From assembly GCA_937980205.1 (NCBI GenBank), contig CALJKW010000010.1, positions 431,284-495,283 on the forward strand: a stretch of DNA of 64,000 nucleotides. Reading direction: 5' to 3'. The notes under the pieces were generated by a model. The model saw only the letters and a list, made by a program, of their open reading frames with translations, had not been told where the DNA came from and did no database searches. Positions 49,504-57,119 of the stretch are shown one piece after another. A program made the position numbers and the translations under genes. Every line of letters begins with the position of its first letter. The stretch's first letter is position 1. Source of the DNA: an uncultured Myxococcales bacterium. Lineage in GTDB: Bacteria; Myxococcota; Myxococcia; Myxococcales; Myxococcaceae.

Positions 49504-51566
49504 TGTCTGACGACTTCCCTTCGTTCGATCGCCTCACCGTGCAGGACGCGGCTCGCCTCCTCGGCGTTTCCGTTCAGACGGTCCGCCGCTGGGACGAAGC
49601 TGGAAAGCTCAAGTCCGTGCGGCACCCGGCGAATAACTACCGTTTCTATCGGGTCGCGGATCTCGAGCGTTTCAGACTCGAGAACGTGGAGCGACCGGGA
49701 GGGCCCGTGTCGGCTCAGGAACTCTTCGCCTCGACGGCGAACATCGAGGCGAACGCGCAGCTGCGCGACCCGCAACGGGAGGCGCACGCCGCCGTGCGCC
49801 AACACTTCGAACGCAGCCGTGAGCGGGCGTTGGTTCAGGTACCCGTGGGATGCGGCAAGACCGGCATCATGGCGACGCTGCCCTTCGGCATCGCGCAAGG
49901 CCGCGTGCTGGTGTTGGTTCCGAATGTGACCATCCGCAGGTCGGTGTTCGAGTCGTTCGACCTCGCCAGCCCGCGGTGCTTCTGGAGTCGCCACGGCGTT
50001 CTACGCGATGTGCGTTTCGGGCCGTTCACAGCGGTCCTTGATGGCCCGAATGCCAACATCCACGACTGTGACGAGAGCCACTTCGTCATCGCGAACATTC
50101 AGCAGCTCGCAAGCTGCGCCGACAAGTGGCTGCCGAAATTTGCCCCCGACTACTTCGACATGATCCTCGTCGACGAGGGGCACCACAACGCCGCCGAGAG
50201 CTGGCGAAAGGTGTTCACGCGGTTCCCGGGTGCGAGGGTGGTGAGTCTTACGGCAACGCCGTTCCGGTCAGACGGGCAGCCCGTCGAAGGTGAGGTCATC
50301 TACCGCTACGCGTTCTGGCGGGCGATGACGGCGGGATTCATCAAGCAGATTCACTCGGTCAACGTGGCGCCGGCCGTCCTGTCGTTCACCATCGGTTCGA
50401 GGGCGCACCGGTACACTCTCGACGAAATCCTCGAGCTCCGCGAGGAGCAGTGGTTTAGCCGGGGCGTCGCTCTCGCACCCGAATGCAACCGCCACATCGT
50501 GCAGGCCAGCATCGGCCGCCTGCGACACCTGCGTGAACACGGGTTGCAGCATCAAATCATTGCAGCGGCATGCTCCGTCGATCACGCGGACCAGGTCTGC
50601 CGCCTGTACGAGGAGACCGGACTGCGCGCTGCGACGATTCACAGCGACATGGCGGCAGCGAAGAAAGACGAGGTCCTCGCCAAGCTCGCCAGTGGGCGGA
50701 TCGACTGCATCGTGCAGGTGCAGATGCTCGGCGAGGGCTTCGACCACCCTCGCCTCTCGGTTGCCGCAGTGTTTCGCCCCTTCCGCAGTCTGGCACCCTA
50801 CATTCAGTTCGTCGGGCGAGTGATGCGCGTGCTGCAGGAAGGGAAGAAGGACCACCCCGATAATCACGCCTTCATCGTGTCGCACGTCGGGATGAACAAC
50901 GACGCGCGGTGGGCTGACTTCCGAGAACTCGACCTGTCCGATCAGGCGCTCTTCCACGAGTGGGTAACTGAGCAGGCCGGGTTGACCGGTGAACCGGTTG
51001 AGGGTGGCGGTGAGCCAAGGCGCTTCGATCTCGGGATGCAGAACGCCGAGGAGGTCATCAGCCATTTCATCACCCAGCCCTATCTGAACCCTGACGACAA
51101 TCGGGTGCTCGACAAGTTACTGGAGCAGGAGATCATGCCAGGGCTCAAGCTCGGCGCAGTGGTCTCGCGTGCCGGCCTCCGCGCGAAGATGAAGGAGCAG
51201 CAGGCGAAACTCGAGACGGCTCCTTCTGCAATCGTGGTGTCGCCGCAGCGGCGCCGTCAGTCGCTCAGAAAAGCCCTCAACAAGCGCAAGAACTCGGTGG
51301 TCGCGCGGGTGCTGAAGGAACTCGGCATGTCAATGGTGGGAAGGGAAGTTGGACAGGCGATGAGCTCGGTGCGGGGCTCAGCGAACCTGAAGGCGGTGAC
51401 CGTCCTGCTGCAGCGGAAGATCAACGAGAGCCTCGGTGTCGGAAAGGGCCAGCGGGGCGAGGCCGATCTGGAGAGCACCGAGCGCGTCCTTTCGGAACTC
51501 GATCAGCTCGGTGACGCGATTCGTGACGAAGTTGAAAGGAGCAGAGCGCATGGCAAGGGTTCGTGA
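49503..51566 (+). CDS. HTH-fused SF2 DEAD/DEAH-type helicase
   Basis: 687 aa. Residues about 10-55 form a MerR/excisionase-type HTH (LTVQDAARLLGVSVQTVRRWDEAGKLKSVR). The SF2 helicase core has motif I VPVGCGKT (113-120), motif II VDEGHH (223-228), motif III SLTATPFRSD (248-257) and motif VI QFVGRVMR (435-442). Residues after about 500 are helical and Lys/Arg-rich and could bind nucleic acid. The stop overlaps the next gene by 17 bp. HTH-helicase fusions are unusual; a site-directed translocase or defence role is possible, not shown. Confidence 0.85.
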   Translation: MSDDFPSFDRLTVQDAARLLGVSVQTVRRWDEAGKLKSVRHPANNYRFYRVADLERFRLENVERPGGPVSAQELFASTANIEANAQLRDPQREAHAAVRQHFERSRERALVQVPVGCGKTGIMATLPFGIAQGRVLVLVPNVTIRRSVFESFDLASPRCFWSRHGVLRDVRFGPFTAVLDGPNANIHDCDESHFVIANIQQLASCADKWLPKFAPDYFDMILVDEGHHNAAESWRKVFTRFPGARVVSLTATPFRSDGQPVEGEVIYRYAFWRAMTAGFIKQIHSVNVAPAVLSFTIGSRAHRYTLDEILELREEQWFSRGVALAPECNRHIVQASIGRLRHLREHGLQHQIIAAACSVDHADQVCRLYEETGLRAATIHSDMAAAKKDEVLAKLASGRIDCIVQVQMLGEGFDHPRLSVAAVFRPFRSLAPYIQFVGRVMRVLQEGKKDHPDNHAFIVSHVGMNNDARWADFRELDLSDQALFHEWVTEQAGLTGEPVEGGGEPRRFDLGMQNAEEVISHFITQPYLNPDDNRVLDKLLEQEIMPGLKLGAVVSRAGLRAKMKEQQAKLETAPSAIVVSPQRRRQSLRKALNKRKNSVVARVLKELGMSMVGREVGQAMSSVRGSANLKAVTVLLQRKINESLGVGKGQRGEADLESTERVLSELDQLGDAIRDEVERSRAHGKGS

Positions 51567-51780
51567 CGTACTGAGGCACGTTCGAGTCGAGATCGCGGAG
51601 CGGAAGCGAACGTGTCACCGGAAGAAGGGCGAGCACGAGATCCAGAGCGGTGAGCTCTGCCTCGGGATCTACGAGGGCAGCCCCCTGCGCCGACGGAACT
51701 ACTGTAGGGAGTGCGCGACGCCGATTCTCGCGCTCGCCGGAAAACAATTGGGGGAGCTTCACAAGAAGCTTGGGTTGTAG
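51550..51780 (+). CDS. Small Cys/His Zn-binding protein partner of the helicase
   Basis: 76 aa from ATG 51550, with AAGGAGCAGAG as ribosome-binding site inside the helicase 3' end. Zinc-ligand-like residues: TCHRKKGEH, GELCLG and NYCRECA (CxxC). A basic helical C-terminus follows (KQLGELHKKLGL). The 17-bp overlap with the helicase stop suggests fixed stoichiometry with the helicase. No family recognised beyond a zinc-ribbon-like look. Confidence 0.7.
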   Translation: MARVRDVLRHVRVEIAERKRTCHRKKGEHEIQSGELCLGIYEGSPLRRRNYCRECATPILALAGKQLGELHKKLGL

Positions 51781-51813
51781 GTCTTGCGTGGGACATGTCC
51801 GGGCGCGAACGCG

Positions 51814-52116
51814 CTACGGCTGGGCGACGTTGACCACGATCCGCCCTAAGTGGCCGCGGTCGGTGCGGCAGATGCCGATGCGGAAGGGGCCGACCTGACC
51901 TTCCTGTACGAGCTGCCAGCCGTCACCCTCCGCGGCGCCGCCGGAGATGTAGTCGGCGAGCGCGTCGTTGAGCGCAGTGAGCGATGAAGAGGGCTCGAGG
52001 CCGACGACCAGGTAGCGGCGGATGACGTCGGGGTCGAGCTCGTCCCAGGTCTCGATGATGGTGTACGGCTCGTTCTCGGGCAGCTCACCCTCGAACTCCT
52101 GCACGGTGATCTTCAC
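51814..52116 (-). CDS. Hypothetical acidic protein beside the integrase
   Basis: 100 aa from GTG 52116 with a strong AAGGAGG site about 7 nt upstream. The start lies within the 3' end of the integrase gene (32-bp overlap), so it is translationally linked to it. Acidic, mixed alpha/beta, ending HLGRIVVNVAQP. No family recognised. Possibly a regulator or immunity-type protein carried with the integration module; no motif supports either. Confidence 0.6.
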   Translation of the reverse strand: MKITVQEFEGELPENEPYTIIETWDELDPDVIRRYLVVGLEPSSSLTALNDALADYISGGAAEGDGWQLVQEGQVGPFRIGICRTDRGHLGRIVVNVAQP

Positions 52117-53296
52117 GCGGTGCCTCCTTGTTGATGGCGGGCGCCACGTCCAAGACGCGTACCGCGTCGCGTTTCACCTCCGGGGAGAGGTGCGCGTACC
52201 GCATGGTCATCTCGATGTTCGCGTGACCGAGCAGTTCCTGCACCGCCTTGATCGACACCGCGCGCATCGCCAGATGACTGGCAAAGGTGTGGCGGAGGTC
52301 GTGCCAGCCGACGTGGCCCTCAGAGCGCGCGATGCCAGCGCGGCGGAGCGCACGCCGCAGTGGCGCCTTGAACGTTCCCGGCTCGAGGTAGTCGCCCTTC
52401 TCGTCGCAGAAGACGTAGGGCCCGCGCAGGTGCCGGTGGGACTTCAGCGCGGTGACGAGAGAGTCCGTGAGCGGGATCTCCCGACTGCGTCCGCCCTTCG
52501 GCGTCCCGATGACGCCGCGGCAGATGTTCCGGCGGACGATGAGTCTCCCGGCAACGAGATCGATGTCCTGCCACTGGAGGCCGAGCAGTTCCCCGAGACG
52601 AAGGCCTGCCTTCAGCGCGAGGAGGAGGGCGGGACGCCACTCGACGTCGGTAGCAGCGAGAAGGCGATCGGCCTCTTCGAACGTGAGGAAGTCGAAGGGG
52701 GACTTCTCGGTCTTGAAGAGCTTGACCTTCGGCAGGTGCTCGATGACGCCCTGGTCCTGGGCGACGGAGAGCAGCTTCCGAAGAATCGTGAGGTAGTTGT
52801 TGATCGACTTCGTCGAGAGCGTCTTCGCCGGCATGTTCTTCCGCTTGCGGATCGCCGCCTTCGTCGGCGCGTCCTTGCGCGCGCGCGTCGCGACCGCCGT
52901 CTTGCGTAGCTGCGCCTTGAAGTCCTCGACGTGGCCGGGGCCAATCTCGTCGAGCCGGAGCTTTCCGAAGAAGGGCAGCAGGTGATCGCGCAGAGCGTTC
53001 TTCTTCGCCAGCAGCGTCGACACCTTGTTGTTGTTCTCGGAATAGGTGAGGAACTTCGGAACGAACTCCTCGAACGTCGGCGTCGCCACCGGCGCCGCCG
53101 CGCCGTAGGTGCCGTCGAGCAGCGTCTGCCGCACGTCGCGCTCGTACTGTTCGGCACCGCGGCGGGTCTGAATCGGCGACCGGCGCTTGATGCGCTCGAT
53201 ACGACCGTCGGGATGCGTCCACCGGATGTCGATCTGCCACGATTCGAGCAAACGACCGCTCTTCGCGTCGGTCCACTTCCGCAGCCGGACGCTCAA
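52085..53296 (-). CDS. Tyrosine recombinase (integrase)
   Basis: 403 aa from TTG 53296, which overlaps the Zn-ribbon stop as TTGA with GGGAG 7 nt upstream; ATG 53329 gives an 11-residue longer version. An N-terminal SAM-like core-binding domain is followed by the catalytic domain with R233 (AGLRLGE), K267 (TPKGGRS), H332 and R335 (HDLRHTF), H358 (LGHANIE) and Y367 (MRYAHL). It should catalyse site-specific recombination between the ssrA core and attP. The gene lies in a tight operon with xis and a Zn-ribbon gene. Confidence 0.95.
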   Translation of the reverse strand: MSVRLRKWTDAKSGRLLESWQIDIRWTHPDGRIERIKRRSPIQTRRGAEQYERDVRQTLLDGTYGAAAPVATPTFEEFVPKFLTYSENNNKVSTLLAKKNALRDHLLPFFGKLRLDEIGPGHVEDFKAQLRKTAVATRARKDAPTKAAIRKRKNMPAKTLSTKSINNYLTILRKLLSVAQDQGVIEHLPKVKLFKTEKSPFDFLTFEEADRLLAATDVEWRPALLLALKAGLRLGELLGLQWQDIDLVAGRLIVRRNICRGVIGTPKGGRSREIPLTDSLVTALKSHRHLRGPYVFCDEKGDYLEPGTFKAPLRRALRRAGIARSEGHVGWHDLRHTFASHLAMRAVSIKAVQELLGHANIEMTMRYAHLSPEVKRDAVRVLDVAPAINKEAPREDHRAGVRG

Positions 53297-53520
53297 GACT
53301 GGACTCCCTTCGCGACGCAGAAGCGGCACCGGTTGACCTGGTGCCAGTCGGAGCTGGCCCGGTCGTGGGTGCGCTTGCAGCTGGGGTTCGAGCAGGTGAA
53401 GCGGGCGAGGGGCTTGCCCTCCGCGCTGCGCTGCTTGAGCACGGTGCCGGTGATGCCGCGCGGATTCTTGAACTTGGTGCCGGGGATCGGGTTCTTCTTC
53501 GCGTTCGCCATCGAGGTCAT
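53293..53520 (-). CDS. Small zinc-ribbon protein between xis and int
   Basis: 75 aa from ATG 53520 (ATGA overlap with the excisionase stop). Lys-rich N-terminus, then FTCSNPSCKRTHD and NRCRFCVAKG, giving a CX4C...CX2C zinc ribbon (C43, C48, C65, C68). Its stop overlaps the integrase start. Size and placement suggest a co-factor in excision or in control of integrase translation; function not known. An upstream ATG at 53736 would overlap the excisionase gene. Confidence 0.75.
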   Translation of the reverse strand: MTSMANAKKNPIPGTKFKNPRGITGTVLKQRSAEGKPLARFTCSNPSCKRTHDRASSDWHQVNRCRFCVAKGVQS

Positions 53521-53714
53521 GGTCCGATGGTTTGCATCCAGGATTCCAGCGCGGACCTCGAGATGCGGATGCTGCGCCCGATCTTCAGCGTGCCGGGCAC
53601 CTTCCCCGCGGCGATGGCCGCGTAGAGCGTCTTGCGGTTCACGCGCAAGAGTGCGGCGGCCTCGTCCACCGTGAGGACCGCCGCGGGCCCAGCCCCTGTG
53701 TTGTTCGATTCCAT
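53517..53714 (-). CDS. Excisionase-like HTH protein
   Basis: 65 aa. A helix-turn-helix of the MerR/excisionase type fills most of the protein (LTVDEAAALLRVNRKTLYAAIAAGKVPGTLKIGRSIRISRSALESWM). GGAGG lies 6 nt before ATG 53714. Overlaps the Zn-ribbon gene by 4 bp and is directly upstream of int, the usual place for a recombination directionality factor. No charged tail beyond the HTH is present. Confidence 0.88.
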   Translation of the reverse strand: MESNNTGAGPAAVLTVDEAAALLRVNRKTLYAAIAAGKVPGTLKIGRSIRISRSALESWMQTIGP

Positions 53715-53759
53715 GGGTTACCTCCGCATCCCGCATAGGGAGCGCGGATGCCGCGTGAA

Positions 53760-54263
53760 CTACCTGGGGGCCTCGCTTGCAGCAGGTTCCGTCGAGGTGT
53801 CCTTCTTGCGCTCTTCCGCCTCCTTCTTCCGGCGTTGCTTCTCCATCGCCAGGCGCACGGCCACGAGCTTCTGAAATAGAGGGGTCAGGTCGTAGCGGTT
53901 GGTGGCGCCGAGCCCACGTTTCCCGGGCCCCTTCTCGATCTCGAGCATGCCCTTCGCCTTGAGGGACTTGAGGTTCTGTTGGATCGCGCGTTCCGACAGG
54001 CCGAGCCGATCAGCGAGGGTCTTGATCCCTGGGTAGGGATGGTCCTCGCCCCACTTGAAGCTGAGGATGTGGATGATCAGCAGCTGCTCGGTGGACGTGA
54101 GTCGGGGCTTGGTAGCGCCGGCCCACTGCAGGAAGAGGTTCGAGACGACTGTGAAGCCGTCATCGCAAAGCCCGCAGTTCCCCCAGGTCACGTCGGACTT
54201 TCCGTGCACGTTGTCGTTCGGCCAGGTGAAGTCGATGTCGGCGGCGTCGCTCATGTCGCTCAT
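53760..54263 (-). CDS. Winged-helix DNA-binding protein, replication-initiator-like
   Basis: 167 aa. An acidic N-terminus with a Cys pair (WGNCGLCDDG) is followed by a winged-helix domain: STEQLLIIHILSFKWGEDHPYPGIKTLADRLGLSERAIQQNLKSLKAKGMLEIEKGPG. The tail is Lys/Arg/Glu-rich. It resembles plasmid or phage initiator and DnaD-type proteins in outline. An array of GGTGAAGC repeats lies immediately upstream of its start and could be its binding sites or an origin. Not proven to be a Rep protein. Confidence 0.65.
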   Translation of the reverse strand: MSDMSDAADIDFTWPNDNVHGKSDVTWGNCGLCDDGFTVVSNLFLQWAGATKPRLTSTEQLLIIHILSFKWGEDHPYPGIKTLADRLGLSERAIQQNLKSLKAKGMLEIEKGPGKRGLGATNRYDLTPLFQKLVAVRLAMEKQRRKKEAEERKKDTSTEPAASEAPR

Positions 54264-54277
54264 GTCGACCTCGTCAT

Positions 54278-54386
54278 GGGTGAAGCGCCATTCATCCCGA
54301 GGTGAAACCGTCTTCGCAGGGGATGAAGCCCGCTTCGCAGCGGGTGAAGCGTGCTTCGTCGAGTAGGTGAAGCCGTGTGCACCCGA
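54278..54386. repeat. Iteron-like direct-repeat array
   Basis: Five units of about 20-24 bp beginning GGGTGAAGC, GGTGAAACC, GGATGAAGC, GGGTGAAGC and GGTGAAGCC at 54278, 54301, 54321, 54342 and 54366. The middle units contain the inverted pair GAAGC/GCTTC. Located just upstream of the winged-helix gene. Confidence 0.65.
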
Positions 54387-54633
54387 AGAAGACGAAGGGA
54401 ATCAGACGCACGGAAGAAGACGCATCGAAGGAACACGAATTGAACAACCGCGCGCTCCGCGCGCGCGAACGACGACGGAACGTCGAGACGCGACGGTGCG
54501 ATGCGGGGCTGGGTGAGGCCGCTCTCTAGATCGTCTCGCGCCCCCACGCCCCGGTTCCGCGCGCCCCCCCGCCCCCAGGCCGATGCCCCGCCGCGGGACA
54601 TGCAGGTCTTCCAGGTCGTCCCTAGTGGCGCGC
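54387..54633. other. Gene-free remainder of the 54264-54633 interval
   Basis: A purine-rich stretch (AAGAAGACGAAGGG...), a CGCGCGCTCCGCGCGCGCG inverted repeat near 54450 and a C-rich tract near 54540-54600. No convincing coding frame; AT-rich unwinding elements typical of origins are not obvious. Confidence 0.45.
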
Positions 54634-54954
54634 TCATTTGCCCCTCCGAAAGCGGTCGAGTTGGTCGAGAGCCCAGCCCGCGCGACCCTCAACGACGTGG
54701 GCCTCGTCGTAGATCCAGTCGATCCCGCGCAGCAGGAGGTCACCCATCACCAGCTTGAGCAGGTCGCGCGACGGTCGCCCGATCTCGGCGCACCGCTCGG
54801 AGCAGTACACCTCGTCGAAGCCCACCCAGCTGAAGCGGTCGCACCACGTCGTGCCGAAGGCGGTACCGGTCCTCGGTGCCCATGACCGCTTACACGTGGC
54901 GCAGGTGAAGGCCGTTCTGTTGTCGTCGCGATTCTTGTCCAAGGCGAGGCTCAT
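54634..54954 (-). CDS. Hypothetical Cys-rich zinc-finger-like protein
   Basis: 106 aa. TCATCKRSW and YCSERCAEIG give two CxxC/CxxxC clusters, with a further Cys in TTWCDRF; a treble-clef or zinc-ribbon fold is likely. The C-terminus is helical. Start ATG 54954 overlaps the upstream gene stop (54951) as ATGA, so the two are coupled. Function unknown. Confidence 0.6.
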   Translation of the reverse strand: MSLALDKNRDDNRTAFTCATCKRSWAPRTGTAFGTTWCDRFSWVGFDEVYCSERCAEIGRPSRDLLKLVMGDLLLRGIDWIYDEAHVVEGRAGWALDQLDRFRRGK

Positions 54955-55517
54955 CGGTCGTCCCCCTGGTCGCCGCCGACCTTGGCGAGGAACTCCCAGA
55001 GCCAGAGCCCTGCGTATGAGCGTTCATCTCCCCGGTAGAGCTTGATCGCGTCGAACGTGCGGGGCTCGACCCAGACCCTGTACATTCGGAACTCGTCGCT
55101 GAAGTCCGCGGGCTCGTACCACGCGGTGAGCACGCCCTCGTCCTCGACGTCCCAGAACTCCGGCTCGAGTTCTGCGAGGCACTTCCAGCCGCCCGACGTG
55201 AGGTCGGGCGATGCCGCCACCACGGGTCGAATGCGACCGAGGAACGCAGAGCGGGTGCTTCCGTCGAATTCAGAGGCGGCTCTGCCAGCCGTGACCTTGA
55301 ACTCCCAAGCGTTGTAGAGCTCGCGGTACCAGTCGGTCCTGCCGAGGAAGCGCTGACGCAGGTTCCTGTCGGAGTACGGCCCGTGCTCCTCGATATACAG
55401 GTGGGGGTCTCGTTCCGGGGTCGCGCCCAGTTCCAGCGCCGCCAGCGTCGCCGGGGATTTCAACCACTCGACTGCGACCTTCAACGTCGTCGTGCTGCTT
55501 CGTTCATTGTTGTTCAT
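54951..55517 (-). CDS. Hypothetical acidic protein
   Basis: 188 aa from ATG 55517, chosen because GGAG lies 6 nt upstream; ATG 55529 or 55586 are longer alternatives. Rich in Trp/Tyr/Glu (WYRELYNAWEFKV, ELEPEFWDVEDEGVLTAWYEPADFSDEF), mixed alpha/beta, no signal. Coupled to the Cys-rich gene downstream. A perfect 14-bp palindrome lies between it and the divergent gene at 55657. No family recognised. Confidence 0.55.
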   Translation of the reverse strand: MNNNERSSTTTLKVAVEWLKSPATLAALELGATPERDPHLYIEEHGPYSDRNLRQRFLGRTDWYRELYNAWEFKVTAGRAASEFDGSTRSAFLGRIRPVVAASPDLTSGGWKCLAELEPEFWDVEDEGVLTAWYEPADFSDEFRMYRVWVEPRTFDAIKLYRGDERSYAGLWLWEFLAKVGGDQGDDR

Positions 55518-55629
55518 GTCGTTCTCCATCTCGGTCAGCGAAATGCTGCCGCCGCTCTCGAAATAACCGCTGACGAAGCGTTGCAAGCCGCACCGAGGAC
55601 CACTTTCGATGTTTCAATCCCGCTAAAAC

Positions 55630-55643
55630 GGGGGACGTCCCCC
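55630..55643. promoter_or_regulatory. Perfect palindrome GGGGGACGTCCCCC in divergent intergenic region
   Basis: Flanked by CTAAAA on both sides (direct order) between divergent genes starting at 55517 and 55657. It could be an operator shared by both promoters or a hairpin. Confidence 0.4.
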
Positions 55644-55656
55644 TAAAAGGCGGGCT

Positions 55657-56067
55657 ATGCTGGCATCGATCTTGAGTTCCAAGTCCGCACGCCTCGCCGA
55701 GCACGACCTCGCTCGAGTCGTTCGCTTCCTTGTGTGGACGGTCGCGGAGGGACCGGAGCCGCCGCATAAGGGCGCGCTCGCGCTCATCCTCCACCTCGTC
55801 GTTCGCGCAAAAGGCGGTCGCGTCGACGCGAAGGTCGAGCAAGTTGCTGCGTCACTCCGCGTCGGAAAGCGGAGGGCCTTGCACCCGAAGTCCGTCGATA
55901 AAGCGATCGAGTGGTTGCTCGCCCCGAAGCGGAGCCATGTATGGCTCGCACGGACCGACTCGAAACAGGGCGCACCTCGCAAAGCGTTCTCGATCGAGCC
56001 GTTGTTGAAACTGGCCCGAGACCATGAGGCGAGGGTTCAGAGATGGCTTGAGGGGCTCGACGACTGA
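55657..56067 (+). CDS. Hypothetical basic winged-helix-like protein
   Basis: 136 aa. An N-terminal helical part (ARVVRFLVWTVAEG) is followed by a helix-turn-helix-like stretch (GALALILHLVVRAKGGRVDAKVEQVAASLRVGKRR) and a basic C-terminal half, which suggest DNA binding. No clear ribosome-binding site beyond AAAGGCGGG. Divergent from the 54951-55517 pair across the 14-bp palindrome. Could be the regulator of that region; not assignable to a family. Confidence 0.5.
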   Translation: MLASILSSKSARLAEHDLARVVRFLVWTVAEGPEPPHKGALALILHLVVRAKGGRVDAKVEQVAASLRVGKRRALHPKSVDKAIEWLLAPKRSHVWLARTDSKQGAPRKAFSIEPLLKLARDHEARVQRWLEGLDD

Positions 56068-56103
56068 CCGCCGCGGACGCACCGGGCCGATCTCGTCGAG
56101 ACA

Positions 56104-56406
56104 ATGCCAAGGTCTTGGCGTTGCACCGTCATGCGCATGACCTCATCGAACGCGGACTTCATCAAAGTTGTGGTCGTCGTGCTTGCAGCTGTCGCCTGCT
56201 GCTTCCGGACGCCGCTCGTGCTCCTAGCGATCCTGGTGGCCTTCGCTCTCCGGCTCGTTCGCTGGTTGATCATCGTCGGGCTGCTGACGTCGCTTGCGAA
56301 CTCGCCACAGACCTACGCCATGCTCGGATGGACGCCCCTGTCCCTTCTCGTTGGTGATCACCTCTACGCCGGTCCGACCGACCGCGGGCACAAGCGGCGG
56401 CCGTAG
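56104..56406 (+). CDS. Small membrane protein (doubtful)
   Basis: Up to 100 aa from ATG 56104 (ATG 56131 also possible). Two adjacent hydrophobic segments (FIKVVVVVLAAVACCFRTP and LVLLAILVAFALRLVRWLIIVGLL) and a short polar tail. No strong ribosome-binding site. Membrane-segment length and position make it plausible but unproven. Confidence 0.4.
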   Translation: MPRSWRCTVMRMTSSNADFIKVVVVVLAAVACCFRTPLVLLAILVAFALRLVRWLIIVGLLTSLANSPQTYAMLGWTPLSLLVGDHLYAGPTDRGHKRRP

Positions 56407-56580
56407 GGGTGGGGGAGTCGCGCTTCGTGCGCGACTTCCGCGAAGGGACCCGACCGGTTTCTCGAGACGCGGCCTAAGGCGAAGTTTGATCCCGGGTGGG
56501 GCTTTCCCCGTACCAAGATGATCACGTCCGCCCTGCGTCGGAGGACCCGCTCGCGGCGACGAGCGAGGACCCGCGGCGCC

Positions 56581-56730
56581 GAGATACTTGAAGCGTCCTT
56601 CAGGGTTTGAAGCCGAGATACTTCAAGGCCTGAAGACGGAGCCCCCAGACGAACGGGCTCCTCTCGGCCGGCACGTGCCGCATCGTGGCGTCGCGTCGGC
56701 ACCGTCCTTGAAGCCCGCCTTCAAAGGAGA
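56581..56730. repeat. TGAAGC/GCTTCA repeat cluster in a gene-free stretch (56407-56795)
   Basis: CTTGAAGC at 56587, TTTGAAGCC at 56606, CTTCAAGGCCTGAAG at 56621 and a CCTTGAAGCCCGCCTTCAAAGG palindrome at 56706-56727. They resemble the iteron unit TGAAGCCCGCTTC at 54324. A GAGATACTT direct repeat lies at 56581 and 56615. Beyond these repeats, a strong AAAGGAG before an ATG at 56736 is the only notable signal in the interval. Confidence 0.45.
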
Positions 56731-56795
56731 TCGCAATGCCACCTGCGCGTGACCATGAAGTGTCATCGGTAGCCCTTCGTCGACGTGCCCTAAGT

Positions 56796-57038
56796 TCAGA
56801 TGATCGCGCGCGGGGCGCACCTGAGCGCCCTCGAGATGCGAACGAGGGTTGCGACCGTCACGTTGACCTCGCCCGCCTCGATCTCCTGGAAGCGGCGCCA
56901 GCTGACACCCGCACGCTCGGCCGCGACCTCCTGAGTCATCTTGGAGCGCCGCCTCGCGGTTCGAATCCGGCGACCAATCTGCTCAAGCTCGCGGCTGACC
57001 GCTCTTCGGAGCGCCGGGTCGCTGTTGTAGTGCGCCAC
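56796..57038 (-). CDS. Xre-type HTH regulator
   Basis: 80 aa from GTG 57038 (weak site; longer in-frame starts lie beyond it). Cro/C1 HTH: IGRRIRTARRRSKMTQEVAAERAGVSWRRFQEIEAGEVNVTVATLVRISRALRC. It stands divergent to the TPR lipoprotein gene (57120), whose promoter region it probably controls. An open frame on the other strand (56736) is not credited because this HTH match is much stronger. Confidence 0.82.
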   Translation of the reverse strand: MAHYNSDPALRRAVSRELEQIGRRIRTARRRSKMTQEVAAERAGVSWRRFQEIEAGEVNVTVATLVRISRALRCAPRAII

Positions 57039-57080
57039 CGGCGAGAAGAAGCCAGACGAGGAGCGACCCCAACACGCCCA

Positions 57081-57114
57081 TATAATAAAATGGCGTGCAC
57101 CATCGATCGGGAGG
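57081..57114 (+). promoter_or_regulatory. -10 box and ribosome-binding site of the TPR lipoprotein gene
   Basis: TATAAT at 57081-57086, no recognisable -35, and GGGAGG at about 57109-57114 before ATG 57120. It lies between the Xre regulator and the gene it may control. Confidence 0.5.
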
Positions 57115-57119
57115 GCGGA

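Noticed and set aside
54055..54366. Plus-strand frame whose end encodes a repeated GE-x3-FA pattern
   Set aside because: The pattern is simply the 21-bp DNA repeat read in frame and the frame is antisense to the winged-helix gene.
54278..54386. Repeat array considered as CRISPR
   Set aside because: Units are imperfect, only about 20-24 bp apart with no separate spacers, and no cas genes are present.
56736..57119. Plus-strand frame starting at ATG 56736 with a strong AAAGGAG site
   Set aside because: It is antisense to an Xre regulator with a clear HTH; the downstream ATG 57120 begins the proper lipoprotein signal.
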